From: Symbiodinium natans
Taxonomy: Eukaryota > Sar > Dinophyceae > Suessiales > Symbiodiniaceae
Reading direction: 5' to 3'
DNA length: 64,000 bases
NCBI GenBank assembly: GCA_905221605.1
Contig: CAJNDS010000031.1
Coordinates: 92,501 to 156,500, forward strand
In this document: piece after piece, positions 36,401 to 46,092 of the stretch
How positions within the stretch are numbered: position 1 is the stretch's first letter
How the letters are laid out: each line of letters starts with the position of its first letter
Position numbers and translations under genes: made by a program
The notes under the pieces: generated by a model
Told to the model about the DNA's origin: nothing
Seen by the model: the letters and a program-made list of their open reading frames with translations, nothing else
Databases searched by the model: none

Positions 36401-37070
36401 CCAGCGCATTCCCGCTTCCTCCACTCCCCCCCCCATGGCTACTCCCATGGTCTTCTGCCATAGGCCCTAAAGTTGTTCATGGCCCCAGCGCCCCAGGGCC
36501 CTACCCCCAGGGTCCCATGGCCCCAGCCTTCTACCATAGGCCCTAAGCTGAATTTTCAGGGCTCCAGTGCATGCCCGCTTCCTCCACTCCCCCCGCCCTC
36601 TCCGCCCTCTCCCACCCCATGGCTTCATGGCCCCAGCGGCCCAGGGCCCTACCCCCATGGTCCCATGGTCCAGCCTTCTACCATTGAACTGAGTTTTAAG
36701 GGCTCCAGTGCATGCCAGCTTCCTCCACTCCCCCCGACCGCTCCGCATGGCCCTCTGCCCCATGGCTTCATGGCCCCAGCGGCCCAGGGCCTTCCCCTAT
36801 GGTGCCAAGGGCTCCAGTGCATGCCCGCTTCCTCCACTCCCCCCGCCCTCTCCGCCCACTCCGACCGCTCCCCATCATGGCCCTGGCCCCATGCTTCATG
36901 GTTTCAGCGGCCCTAGGTAAGCTGAGTTTTAAGCCGGGACCGCTCCCCCCCACAATCCCCCACCCCACCCGCCCATATGCCCCCCCCTCCACCTGCCTTC
37001 CGCCCCCCCACCCACACACCCCCCACCCCCCCACCCCACCCCCCCACCCCCCACCCCCCCTCCTGTCGGG
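33425..37070. repeat. C-rich minisatellite array with poly-C cores
   Basis: Variable units of about 105-165 bp containing GGGCTCCAGTGCATGCCCGC, TTCCTCCACTCCCCCCGACC, GCCCTCTGGCCCCATGGCTT, TACCCCCATGGTCCCATGG and TAGGCCCTAAGCTGAGTTTT. The marker GGGCTCCAG recurs at about 33528, 33639, 35027, 35839, 35965, 36398, 36560, 36701 and 36809. Two segments, about 34285-34785 and 35070-35300, are almost only C with single A interruptions. Proline-rich and glycine-rich frames up to 378 codons are translations of the repeat. There is no splice or codon evidence for a gene. Confidence 0.93.
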
Positions 37071-37267
37071 GTTGAGCCGGACAGAGCGTGCTTCAATTCT
37101 TAGGATGGGGTCGGCGGCATTGGCGGTAGCCATTAAATAAAGAGCACTTCGAAGAGTCTGCGTAACTGAGTCCCAACGGACGCAATGCACCTGCTCCAGC
37201 TCAACCTGCCGCTGCTCCGCTGCAAGGCGGCTCTCCTGAGCTCTTCGCCAGAACCACTTCCAAAGAG

Positions 37268-37321
37268 GGGTCTTAGGGCTTAGGGTTTGGGATTTGGGGT
37301 TTAGGGTTTAGGGTTTTGGGC
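37268..37321 (+). repeat. Telomere-type tract
   Basis: GGGCTTAGGGTTTGGGATTTGGGGTTTAGGGTTTAGGG, about six units just right of the minisatellite. Confidence 0.9.
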
Positions 37322-37727
37322 TGACAGACTGAGCGAACCCAGTAGGAACTTTCACTCCCAGCTCCTCCTCCTCCCGAGCCTCTCGCCAGGCCTGCACCTC
37401 AGACTCGTCGACACTTGTCAAAAAGTTTTAGCAGAGTCCACGTTTCTCTCTCTCTCTCCCTCTTTCCCTCTCTTGTCCCCTTCAGGTGTAGTCTTTCAAC
37501 GCGCGAGGGAAGTCAAATAAAGACTCTCACACCTGCCGTGCCCCGGACTCGCCGGCGCTGCTCCTCGCGGCTCCGTCCACGCGGTTCCTGGGTCCGACAG
37601 CCAAGACGAGTCAAGATCTGAAAATAGAGCAGTTGTTCCATGTTGTTCCTACACGCATGTACAGTAGGGGTCCGAACGCGGACTGGTGCCTCGCAGTGGT
37701 TCTGGCTGGCCTCAGCTTGCTCGCGCT

Positions 37728-38222
37728 TCAAGCATGCAAGTGAACTGCAGGGCAGGGGCTCTCAAGTGAAGGTGATGGTCCAGCTGCCATGATGATTCTG
37801 TGACAAGATGATGTGTCACAAGCCTTTTTCCCATGCTGCCGGGAAGCTTGGTTTTGTAGCATGGACCGTCGCTCCCGCCATCGCACCAAGAGCAAACGCC
37901 TTCTGGCCTGCCGCAGCATCTCACACACACACACACACACACACGTCCAACACTGCTCATAGCAGTGTCCCTGCACCGTCCCGACACGAACTTCACCTGT
38001 TGAGGGCTGCGCCTGCCGTGCCTGGTGGTCACTGTACCATCGCACATGATCTGCCAGAGCAGCCTCAAGCCAAGGCAGGATTCCGACAGTCATCAACCGC
38101 AAAAACGTGTAGCAGTAAAGGGGCGATGGGCGCACCTCTGGCAGATCTGGAAAGTGGTATGCCAAACGAGCGTAGCATTGTGGAGTCGCCTGGGCAAGCT
38201 GGACAAACCAGTCAGCGCACAA
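37728..38222 (-). CDS. Unrecognised protein, possible exon
   Basis: The first half of this frame (about 38220-38000) reads CYARLAYHFPDLPEVRPSPL, YCYTFLRLMTVGILPWLEAA and LADHVRWYSDHQ, with aromatic and hydrophobic spacing typical of a real exon. The second half is a (CA)n microsatellite (37921-37943) and random-looking sequence. No family was recognised and the splice ends were not fixed. Confidence 0.35.
   Translation of the reverse strand: MCADWFVQLAQATPQCYARLAYHFPDLPEVRPSPLYCYTFLRLMTVGILPWLEAALADHVRWYSDHQARQAQPSTGEVRVGTVQGHCYEQCWTCVCVCVCEMLRQARRRLLLVRWRERRSMLQNQASRQHGKKACDTSSCHRIIMAAGPSPSLESPCPAVHLHA
37919..37944. repeat. (CA)n microsatellite
   Basis: Pure CA repeat of about 24 bases. 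Confidence 0.95.
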
Positions 38223-38324
38223 GAGCCAGGGTCCTCACTACGTAGACGATGTCATGTCCCTACCAGGGTGGAAGATCTGCCTGATCTGCCAGATGGTCTT
38301 TGCTCATTGCCATGGCTTTAAGTC

Positions 38325-38585
38325 ACTGTGATGATTATGACGCTGATGATAGTGGTGATGATGGTGATGATAATGATGATGATGATGTTGATGATGTTGA
38401 TGATGTTGATGATGACGATGATGATGATAGTGGTGATGATAATGATTGAGAATGCAAATTTGCTTGCGGCTGCGACTGCTACAGCTACAGTGATTTTTGA
38501 TGATGAGGATGCTGGTGACGAAGACGACGACGACGACGACGACGAAAATGACCATGACGATGACGATGACGATCATGCCGAGGAT
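38325..38585. repeat. (GAT)n/(GAC)n trinucleotide array
   Basis: TGATGATGATGT-type units, a unique insert at about 38450-38500, then ACGACGACGACG and ATGACGATGACG. The Met- or Asp-rich frames are not supported as genes. Confidence 0.9.
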
Positions 38586-38829
38586 AGGAGCCAGTCTGAA
38601 GATCTGCTTAAGGCTTAAACTTGTAGCAGCTATCTCCTCTCCCGCCACCCACCCCCTGATGACGGGGGTGAATGAACAGACTCCTCTCAGCGAAAACTAC
38701 TCGAAGTTGGTGGAGCCTGCATCCGGAAGATTCGAAGGATCCGCACGAATACCTGGCATCCGTGAGCTTGGGGCAGCATAAGATCTGCTACAGGGTTGGC
38801 TGCTTGGCTCAGAGAAACCAGAGGTAAAA

Positions 38830-38872
38830 AAGAAAGAGAGACAGAGTGAAAGACACACAGAAAAATTGAAAA

Positions 38873-38917
<45 letters not shown>

Positions 38918-38925
38918 TGCTGGGC
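38830..38925. repeat. (AG)n-rich purine tract
   Basis: AGAGAGACAGAG-type repeat, pure (AG) from about 38879 to 38908. Confidence 0.92.
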
Positions 38926-38939
38926 ATGAAAAGAAAGGG

Positions 38940-40560
38940 AAGCAGTGAAGCTGTGCTCAGAGCCAAGGAATGAGTGTCTTAGGCCTCATGGTCAGCCGCA
39001 ACCCAGCCACCACAGGAAGCTTCCTGCGCCTTGCAAAAAAACTTCTCAAATGTTATGGGATCGGTTTCCGCAAAAAGAAACAATAGGACCTACAGACGCT
39101 CAGCCGCTGCACTCTAGACCTGCACATTCCGAGACACTTTCTTGCCTCGGCTTCTTCGAGTGTCTTGAGCTCCGCCTTAAGCAGCTGCAGCTCGGCATCT
39201 TCCTCGATTCAAAAACGCCGTCACTACGTCACTGCAGATCCTGTTGGGTTGTTGTACTGATTACTACCAGTATGGTACCGCTAGTGGCCATTTCTGCTTC
39301 CGAAAAACTGAGGACTTTGGACCTTCCGGACGTGAAAGATCAGTTGTACAACGCAGTATAGCGATTGGACTGCTTCCAGCTTCGTGTGAATGCGCGCGTG
39401 TGTCTTTCTGGTTTGGCAGCCTAGACAGAACCCACAAACCAAAGCATGACAAAGGATGACGAAGGAGCACGAAGCAGCTTCTGAACATGGTACTCAAGAA
39501 ATTTGACATCTGTGCTATTGAGCATAGCTCCTGGAGCAGCGTCTTGCGAGCAGCAGCGCCTGACAAAGTTCCAGGCGAATTAGGTTGAGTTTGATTAAGG
39601 GTTGAAGGGGCTGCCTTGCTTGGCAAGAATCTCTGATCGAGGCACGGTTCATGGGTCCCCGACACATGTTGCTAGTCGCAGACTTGAGGCTTGCTTGAAC
39701 TTGCCCCGATGTCAACAACCGAATACAAGCCCACAAGCGAGACCGCACGGTCTCTGGGACCATCAAAAACAACTTGGTTGGCTTGGTCGCTTGTGGTCGC
39801 TTGTGGCAAATTTCGAGAATCCGAAGCTGCATCGGCCTTGAAGATCATCAGAAGACTTGGAACGCTCCTGCTTGGCAAACAGGAATCATAGAACTGAGCA
39901 TAATGTACACGCCGAAGCTTTCCTCTGCTACTAGGTTTGCTCCGAGCAGTTTGACATAACCACGACTTCCGCAGATGACTGGCACCCGGTACCCGGTAGC
40001 CCTTCCAAACATAGCGGTGACCAACAAATCCAGGGGTTACAGTCTGATGCACGCCATCGCTCTCCTTGGCGGATCCTGCGGTCCTTGCGCGTAGCATGCA
40101 CTGAATCCAACTTTATGGACGAGGGACTAGAAGAAAAGCTGGTGCAGGTCTCTGAGAAGGATGTTGGGGATTCCTGAGTATTCTAAGACTCTAAGACTCT
40201 ACAAGCGAATAGAGTAAGCATACTAAACATGCCACATTCAGTTTACATGCGGAGTCAACAAGCTGTTTGGGGAGCCTTGAGGCCACCCCTCGACAGCAAA
40301 AGCTACGAGATGTCCGCGGGCTGTAGGGAAGGTGCAAGGGTCGGGAGATATGAGATTTTGTGAGACCCTCCTCAAGATGGGTCAAGGTTAGTGCTCTCTC
40401 GAGATGCTGGTGCATGTTGCACGACCATCGTCCTGTTGCTTCTGTACAATCTCCACGTGTTCTTGAGCTGACTTGCAGTGTGATTCGCGTAGATCTAACA
40501 GGGAAGTTGGCCGAAGTGCATCCGTTTGGAGCCGTATGCTGACATGGCCACCAACTTTCC
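38940..40560. other. No gene firmly supported
   Basis: A minus frame (40097-39672) begins GFVGHRYVWKGYRVPG, which looks protein-like for about 20 residues before the signal is lost. Other long frames have no motif. Possible single exons only. Confidence 0.35.
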
Positions 40561-40604
40561 ACCCCTGCAGAGCATGATCCCCAGAAAACAATGCAGGTCC
40601 GACC

Positions 40605-41435
40605 CCTGTTATTGCCTGAATCAACAACAGCAGGGCATAGCAAGGCTTGTGAAAAATTAGCGCCCACTCCGGCCACCCCGGCTCCCTCAAATGCTTGCGA
40701 AGAAAACCCACAGCCCTCGAGGCCCTCGAGGGCTGTCGCCTATACAGTGTAGTTGTAGGCCTACCGCATCCAATAGCACATAATCGCACCAAGTCCTCTG
40801 CTGCGACGGTGTGGAGGGCAGCCCTCCTGGTGCGCCCAGATGTTTTTTTCAAAGGCCAACGCGCTTTGGGTCATCCGTTCAGGTCCTACCCAACGGTCGA
40901 AGCGCTTTTCCAAGGAGGCCAGCGTATCCTCGAGTAGGACGGAAAACTCAGCAAACGTCACTCGGGACACTCCATGCTCGACACGCTCCTCGAGAAGCCG
41001 CTGCTCAGCCAGGAGGCCCTCGAAATCCCCACTGTGCTGGGCCTCATCCCAGAACGAAGCCATGAGGGTCAGGAGTCATGTGGGAGACTGCGAGGCATGC
41101 GTGAATCGTGGCATGTTGCAGCGCTCACAAAGTCTCCTCCTTTCCTCAGAGCATTAGCATTCCATCTTCCATGGGCCTTGCCTTGAACGCACGCAGGGAC
41201 CGCCCGACGTCCTCGGACAGGCCGCACAACATCAACACATGCTTGTGGGACCAGTGCGGATTCTCACAGTCTCCTGCGCCGTCGAGGAGGGCTCAGATGG
41301 CAGGCGCTTCACCTCAAGCTGCTCAAGCTCCGACTACCGGTATTTCGCAGGTGCCTCTCAGAAGCGACGGCTTGATTCAACTTGGTTCCTGACACTGGCA
41401 CGCAGCTCGGCGAGGCTAGCCCAGAGATTGTTGGC
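40605..41435 (-). CDS. Unrecognised helical protein, at least four exons
   Basis: Minus-strand blocks: about 41431-41365 ASLAELRASVRNQVESSRRF; about 41335-41250 SELEQLEVKRLPSEPSSTAQ then ETVRIRTG; 41063-40775 MASFWDEAQHSGDFEGLLAE, QRLLEERVEHGVSRVTFAEF, SVLLEDTLASLEKRFDRWVG; about 40720-40610 AVGFLRKHLREPGWPEWALI. The 41.06 kb block has clear heptad spacing (L-x3-L-x2-L) and acidic/basic alternation, so a coiled coil is likely. No named domain. The frame at 41820-41416 (ARELEDGGERLCPTMQDF) may be a further upstream exon. Confidence 0.5.
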
Positions 41436-41989
41436 CCAACTTAGACAAGAAAAGGTGCACAACGCATTTGCTTTTTTTTTCGTCAATGCTGCATATTGTA
41501 CAGCAATCGGACACTGCGTGCTGGTTCAGCCCATCATGGCTTACCTGGGAATGGATCAGTGTCCCTGCCGGGGCACTCCTCCAAAGCCTCTTCGGAGTCA
41601 TGGCAGGCAAGCCTCTTGCAAGAGGCGCAGAGGCACTCTTTGCTATCGGCCATGGGATCTTAAGTGGTCGAAAGTCTTGCATTGTGGGGCAGAGCCTCTC
41701 GCCACCGTCCTCCAGCTCTCGAGCCTCCCGGGGGGACAAACCGTGACTGAGGGCTCCAGGCTTGTGCAAGTAAGGCATCCACAGCCGGGTGTGATTTAGC
41801 TCTTCTTGAGCAAAGTCCAATCTCTCACCAGTTCCCCTTTAGCGATGTCAAGCGAACTCGAAGAGTGTCCCCCAACCCATCATTCTTACTGTGGGTCCAG
41901 GCACGTCACGCTTCCCCTAGTAAGTAGTATGCAGGATGGCTCAAGAAACAGGCATTTGTCCTTGGAGGTCAAGCTTTTCCTAGAGCTCA

Positions 41990-43800
41990 GGCACGGCTTT
42001 TAGGGGCTTAGAGCAGTTTTGGGTTTAGGAGTTTAGGGTTTGAGGTTCAGGCTTTGATAATTAGGTGGAAAGCTCGTGCGCCAATGGGGAGCAAGCTCAG
42101 AAGGATGCCCCCCCCTCGTCCCTTAACCACTTCTTGCACTGAAGTGGAAAGCGTTAATGCTGCAATACAGTGCTGTACTTCGAACCCACCCTCCACAAGT
42201 GCATTCTGCGGGGGTCTAAATGTTACAGCTGAGAGGCGGAAGGACAGGAAAAAGAGGTAATTGAAGGAAAAAACTTAATGACAAGAATGGCAAGACCCGG
42301 AAAGAAGGAAGGAACACAAAAGGAAGATGCGCGCGGCGACGAGCTTAAGGACGCCATGGAATCTGAAACTCGACCTGCCATGACCTGCCTCTTCCTTCAG
42401 CGAAGTCCATACCGATTGCCAGGATGATTCCTGTTGGACAATTCGTTGGACATTCTGGCGTCAGGATCACAGAAAAGTCATGGCAGCTCCGGTGGCAGCT
42501 ATGTCGCGCTTAGGCCGCGCAGAACCACTGGATTCACATGATCAACAAGCCATTCCTGCAATCCATTCATCGCGCCTCACATGCTGCTTCTGGAGGGGCT
42601 TCCCGTGGACCTTCGAGAGTTTGTTGCTTGTTACGGGCCCTCTACGACCTGCAAGCATGACAAGAGCACGTGGCCCACAGGGCATTCTGAGACTGAGACT
42701 GGGCAGCTCAGCTTCAGGCTCCTGTGGAATAAGAACGGGGAACGAGCAAGCACGCTGCCTTCGGCTCACAAGTCAGGACATCACTGATCCAAGCGATCGG
42801 GGGCTCCTCCATGAGGTCAATAGCAGCTCCGCATTAAGGCATTCCGTCAGCTCTTGAACATTGTGTCGGATTTTGCATTGCTGCGTGGCTTGCTGCTTGA
42901 GTAAGTTGAGTGTGGGATGTAAACATGATCAGCGAAGTACATCACATTCTGAGCTCTCAAAGCTTCAAAAAGTAACAAGAGGCGACAAGTCTAGTTGTGT
43001 CAATACCCAAGGTATCTTCATTACCGCCGACCCAACTGCAAGCGCAGTCAGCTGGCAAGATGTCGCCACCATGCAGAAAAGCATGCCAGGGAACTACTTA
43101 ACTTCCTGAAGAACCGAAGTAGTGTCGAACTTGTGGTGTCGTTCCCGCGGCATTTTCTTCTCCAGTCCAGCTTTCAAAGCTTCGTCCGACACTTGGGCAT
43201 TCCTCCCTTCAAAGAGGCCGGCTGCAACGTGATGGTGCGCATTCGACATCGGGTATACGGTGGACAAGTTCTGCGAGGCCCACCTGTGCATGTTCTGCAA
43301 GCGTGGCCGACATGAATGCGCCTGCAAGCTGACCATCCCCCTAGGCCAACTTGAAGACCAAAGCGGACCAGCCGTCCTCTTCGGGACGTTCATCTGCAGG
43401 AGCGGACGAGGGAAGCCCTTCATCTGCAGGGGCACGTCGTCTGCAGCCCCCCACTTGCGGCCCATGCCGAGCACTTCCGAGCACCTCACGCTTCTGTGAG
43501 TCAGACAGGCAGAACCTGGCCGAGACTTGTAACTTGTCAGGCTGGCTAACCAGTATCCAGGCAGAGGCTTGTCAGGCTGGCTAGCCTGTCAGACACGCCG
43601 AGATTTGTAACCAGAAAGAGACTTGTAACTTGTCTGGCAGATTTGTAAAGATTTGTAACCAGGCAAACCGGCAGAGACGAGGGCTTTGTATGGGGCCTGC
43701 ACGGTGTCGTAAGAGTATCTGACGAAACAATTGCCTTGTGGCCACCAGGAAGTCAAGCCCCCGTGCAATGTTTGAGCGAACGTGTCAAAACCCCCCCCCC
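41990..43800. other. Spacer with weak repeats
   Basis: A TTTAGGG-like fragment lies at 42015-42055. From about 43520 to 43680 the motif GACTTGTAACTTGTC / GGCTGGCTAACC / GATTTGTAACCAG recurs in degenerate form about six times. A plus-strand stretch at 43260-43340 reads FCEAHLCMFCKRGRHECAC, a Cys/His cluster that may be a zinc-binding exon, but nothing joins to it. Confidence 0.4.
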
Positions 43801-43833
43801 AGATACGTATACACAAGTTGAGGCTTTGACAGC

Positions 43834-45016
43834 TCACCAACATTTGGCTTTGTTGGCTTGTCTCCAACGGCTCCAGCGCAAGCGCACATAAGCATCGCGG
43901 CAACGGAAGAAGCCCGTGTAGATACACAAAACCGTGAGCAAGCCAACCCAGGCAGCGGCCAAAACAACGAAGGTTGGACCTGGCTTGTTCCAGTCGATGA
44001 TGTCATAGAGGGGGCACTTGTCATCTGGGTAATTTGCGCAGGGCCTCCCGTTGCCAATCTCCAAACGGTGATGGAGGATGGTCCACACAAAATAAACGAC
44101 AGAATAAATCACAGCCCAAGAAGAATTTCTCACAGACCTCGGCACTCTCGAGCTCGACAGTCCGAACAAAACACAGAACAAAGCAAACAAATCTGTGGAC
44201 CAACAATCAGCTTCAATCCGTTTCAGTCAGCATCGATCAGGCTGTCAGCTTCAATCAGTTTCAATTTGTTTCAGTCTGTTTCAATTAGCTTCAATCAGCT
44301 TCAAGTTCCAATCAGCTTCAATGAGGACCCAACATGATGCAACAGCTGAACGAACATGTGCTTTGACAATGAATTACAGCAACCGTTCAAAGATTCTAGT
44401 GACTGGAGTGATGGGGGTCGCTGATGCTGCCCCGGTACCATGGCAAGTTGGACATGAACAAACTCAGAAGGAGCACCAGCCAGTTAAAGAGGTGGGCCCA
44501 GTAGTCATAGTGCGTCGCAGGAAGCGGACGCCAGAATCGGTTCACAGTGGTCCAGTACAGAATCATCACAATCATCGAAATGGGCTGACAAATGTACCAC
44601 AAGGCCAGAGTAAACCTCACAAAAAAAGGGACATTTGCCTTAGCAGCTGCAGCATCAGCACCTGCATTTTGTGGCTCACGCGTCTCAAGCAGAGTGTAAC
44701 CCCAAAGAGTTGAGATGAAGAGCAGGACCAAAGTGGTGGTCTGAAGGAGTAGAGACCAGGCAGTAAGGTACACCAAGTAGAAACCACCAATGTGCGGTAT
44801 AAAGTTCACCATGTCCAGGATCTGCATCACCACAAAGAGACCTGCAACAAGGCCCACAAAAATCACGTAAGCCAACGGCGGCAGGCATGGCGAGGTGGAC
44901 ACATCTGTTGGCCACGCGACATCTATTTGAAAGAGGGCAATTATTTTCATTGTCCCCGCAGCATTTGTCGCGGCTGTAGGCAACCTTGGGCCAAATCTGC
45001 TTCGGCTGAAAGGCAA
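43834..45016 (-). CDS. Rolling-stone-like multi-pass membrane protein
   Basis: Two exons. Exon A (about 45000-44439) has hydrophobic segments at LAYVIFVGLVAGLFVVMQIL, FYLVYLTAWSLLLQTTTLVL, VRFTLALWYICQPISMIVMI and WAHLFNWLVLLLSLFM. Exon B (44137-43838) has SSWAVIYSVVYFVWTILHHR, then CPLYDIIDWNKPGPTFVVLA and a final segment. The join TG|G (W) is GT-AG and in phase, giving SNLPW-SVRNSSW. The pattern 'FxYLTxW', 'H-xx-N' in a helix and 'YxIIDWNKPG' near the end matches the rolling stone family. FAR-17a/AIG1-like hydrolases are a related alternative; I cannot assign chemistry. A stop follows at 43836-43834, but TTG|GTGAGC at the same place is a good donor, so a short last exon is possible. The 44438-44138 intron holds a CAGCTTCAAT repeat. 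Confidence 0.7.
44200..44330 (+). repeat. Degenerate AGCTTCAATC/GTTTCAATC intron repeat
   Basis: About eight imperfect copies of a 10-12-mer (CAGCTTCAAT, CAGTTTCAAT, TTAGCTTCAAT) inside the intron of the rolling-stone-like gene. Confidence 0.8.
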
Positions 45017-45098
45017 CTCATTCTTGTTCTAACAGGGTCAATTGCAGTTTGCCGTCACAGGCTGTCACCAGCATGGCCGACAGCCAGTCTGAGAACAG

Positions 45099-45221
45099 CA
45101 TATGAAGTAGGGTTTATATTTCTTGTGGCCCCAAATTTCAAAAGGACACCCAATATATACACTCACCAACGTTGAAAAGGAACCTTCTATACACTCACCA
45201 AGATAAACCCTGCTTCATATG
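45099..45221. repeat. 19-bp inverted repeat with internal direct repeat
   Basis: CATATGAAGTAGGGTTTAT (45099-45117) and ATAAACCCTGCTTCATATG (45203-45221) are complementary with one mismatch, separated by 85 bp. Inside, TATACACTCACCAA occurs twice (45156-45169 and 45188-45201). The shape resembles a very small foldback or MITE-like insertion just upstream of the membrane-protein gene. Confidence 0.75.
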
Positions 45222-45639
45222 GCGCCCCAGTGGTGCCCCTGTAACCACTCGCCCAAACGAGCACTGCCACTCTGACCCTGAAGCAGCTTAAAGCCTGTCA
45301 GAACTAGCCGTTTGTCCTGGCACAACCGAGCCCATGTCACAGGATGTCAGGCATGGATGGAAATTGTGCGACAAAATCCGTGACCGCCAAATGGTAATCC
45401 AATGGGATTCGAAACAAGCGATGCATCCTGCTTCATCACGTCACTCAAGAGAACAAGCCGCAGATCTGCACGCCGAGCGCATCCGAACGCATCACCCAAA
45501 GAGGGCCTCGACGGCGCGAACAAGACAAACGGCCATCACCTCCCTTGCCGCCGAGTTTTCCCCGAAATGGCAACGCACCGCATGGCATGTGCCGCACCTA
45601 CATAAAGAGCAACAGCTTAGGCGGTGAATCCCGAACTCA

Positions 45640-46050
45640 AAGCTGCCCTAAATCCTAAACCCTAAGCCCTGGACAGATTTAAACAATAAAATGAGTATGG
45701 CCGTCAAGGCCGCCTTGTCCCTAAACCACGATATTTACGAAATAAACACAAACAAAAACAAAACTGACTGAAGCCACTTCGGGCATCATCACCCTGAACT
45801 CTAAGAGTTTGCTGACACTCCTGCTTGCATCATCTGAAGGGGTTGGGACAAGTTCGGGGGTGGGCACCCTGGACCCTAAAGCCTGAACTTTACAACCTAA
45901 ACCCACAACCATATTCACAAGAGGGTGGTGGGGAGGAAATATCGGATCTTTTCAACCAACGCGCACCCCCTAAACCTAAACCTGAAAACCTAAACCCAAC
46001 CCCTAAACCCGAAACCCTACATTCTAAACTCTAAACCCTAAACCGCAAAG
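45640..46050 (-). repeat. Scattered CCCTAAA-type tracts
   Basis: Short tracts at 45650-45670, 45880-45905 and 45970-46045 (CCTAAACCTAAACCTG, CCCTAAACCCTAAACC). No gene is visible between 45230 and 46090. Confidence 0.85.
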
Positions 46051-46092
46051 TTTCCTCAGATCTCTCTTTCGCGCATCCGGAGAACTGCCAGC

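Noticed and set aside
38304-38648. Met-rich and Asp-rich frames
   Set aside because: Translations of the GAT/GAC trinucleotide array.
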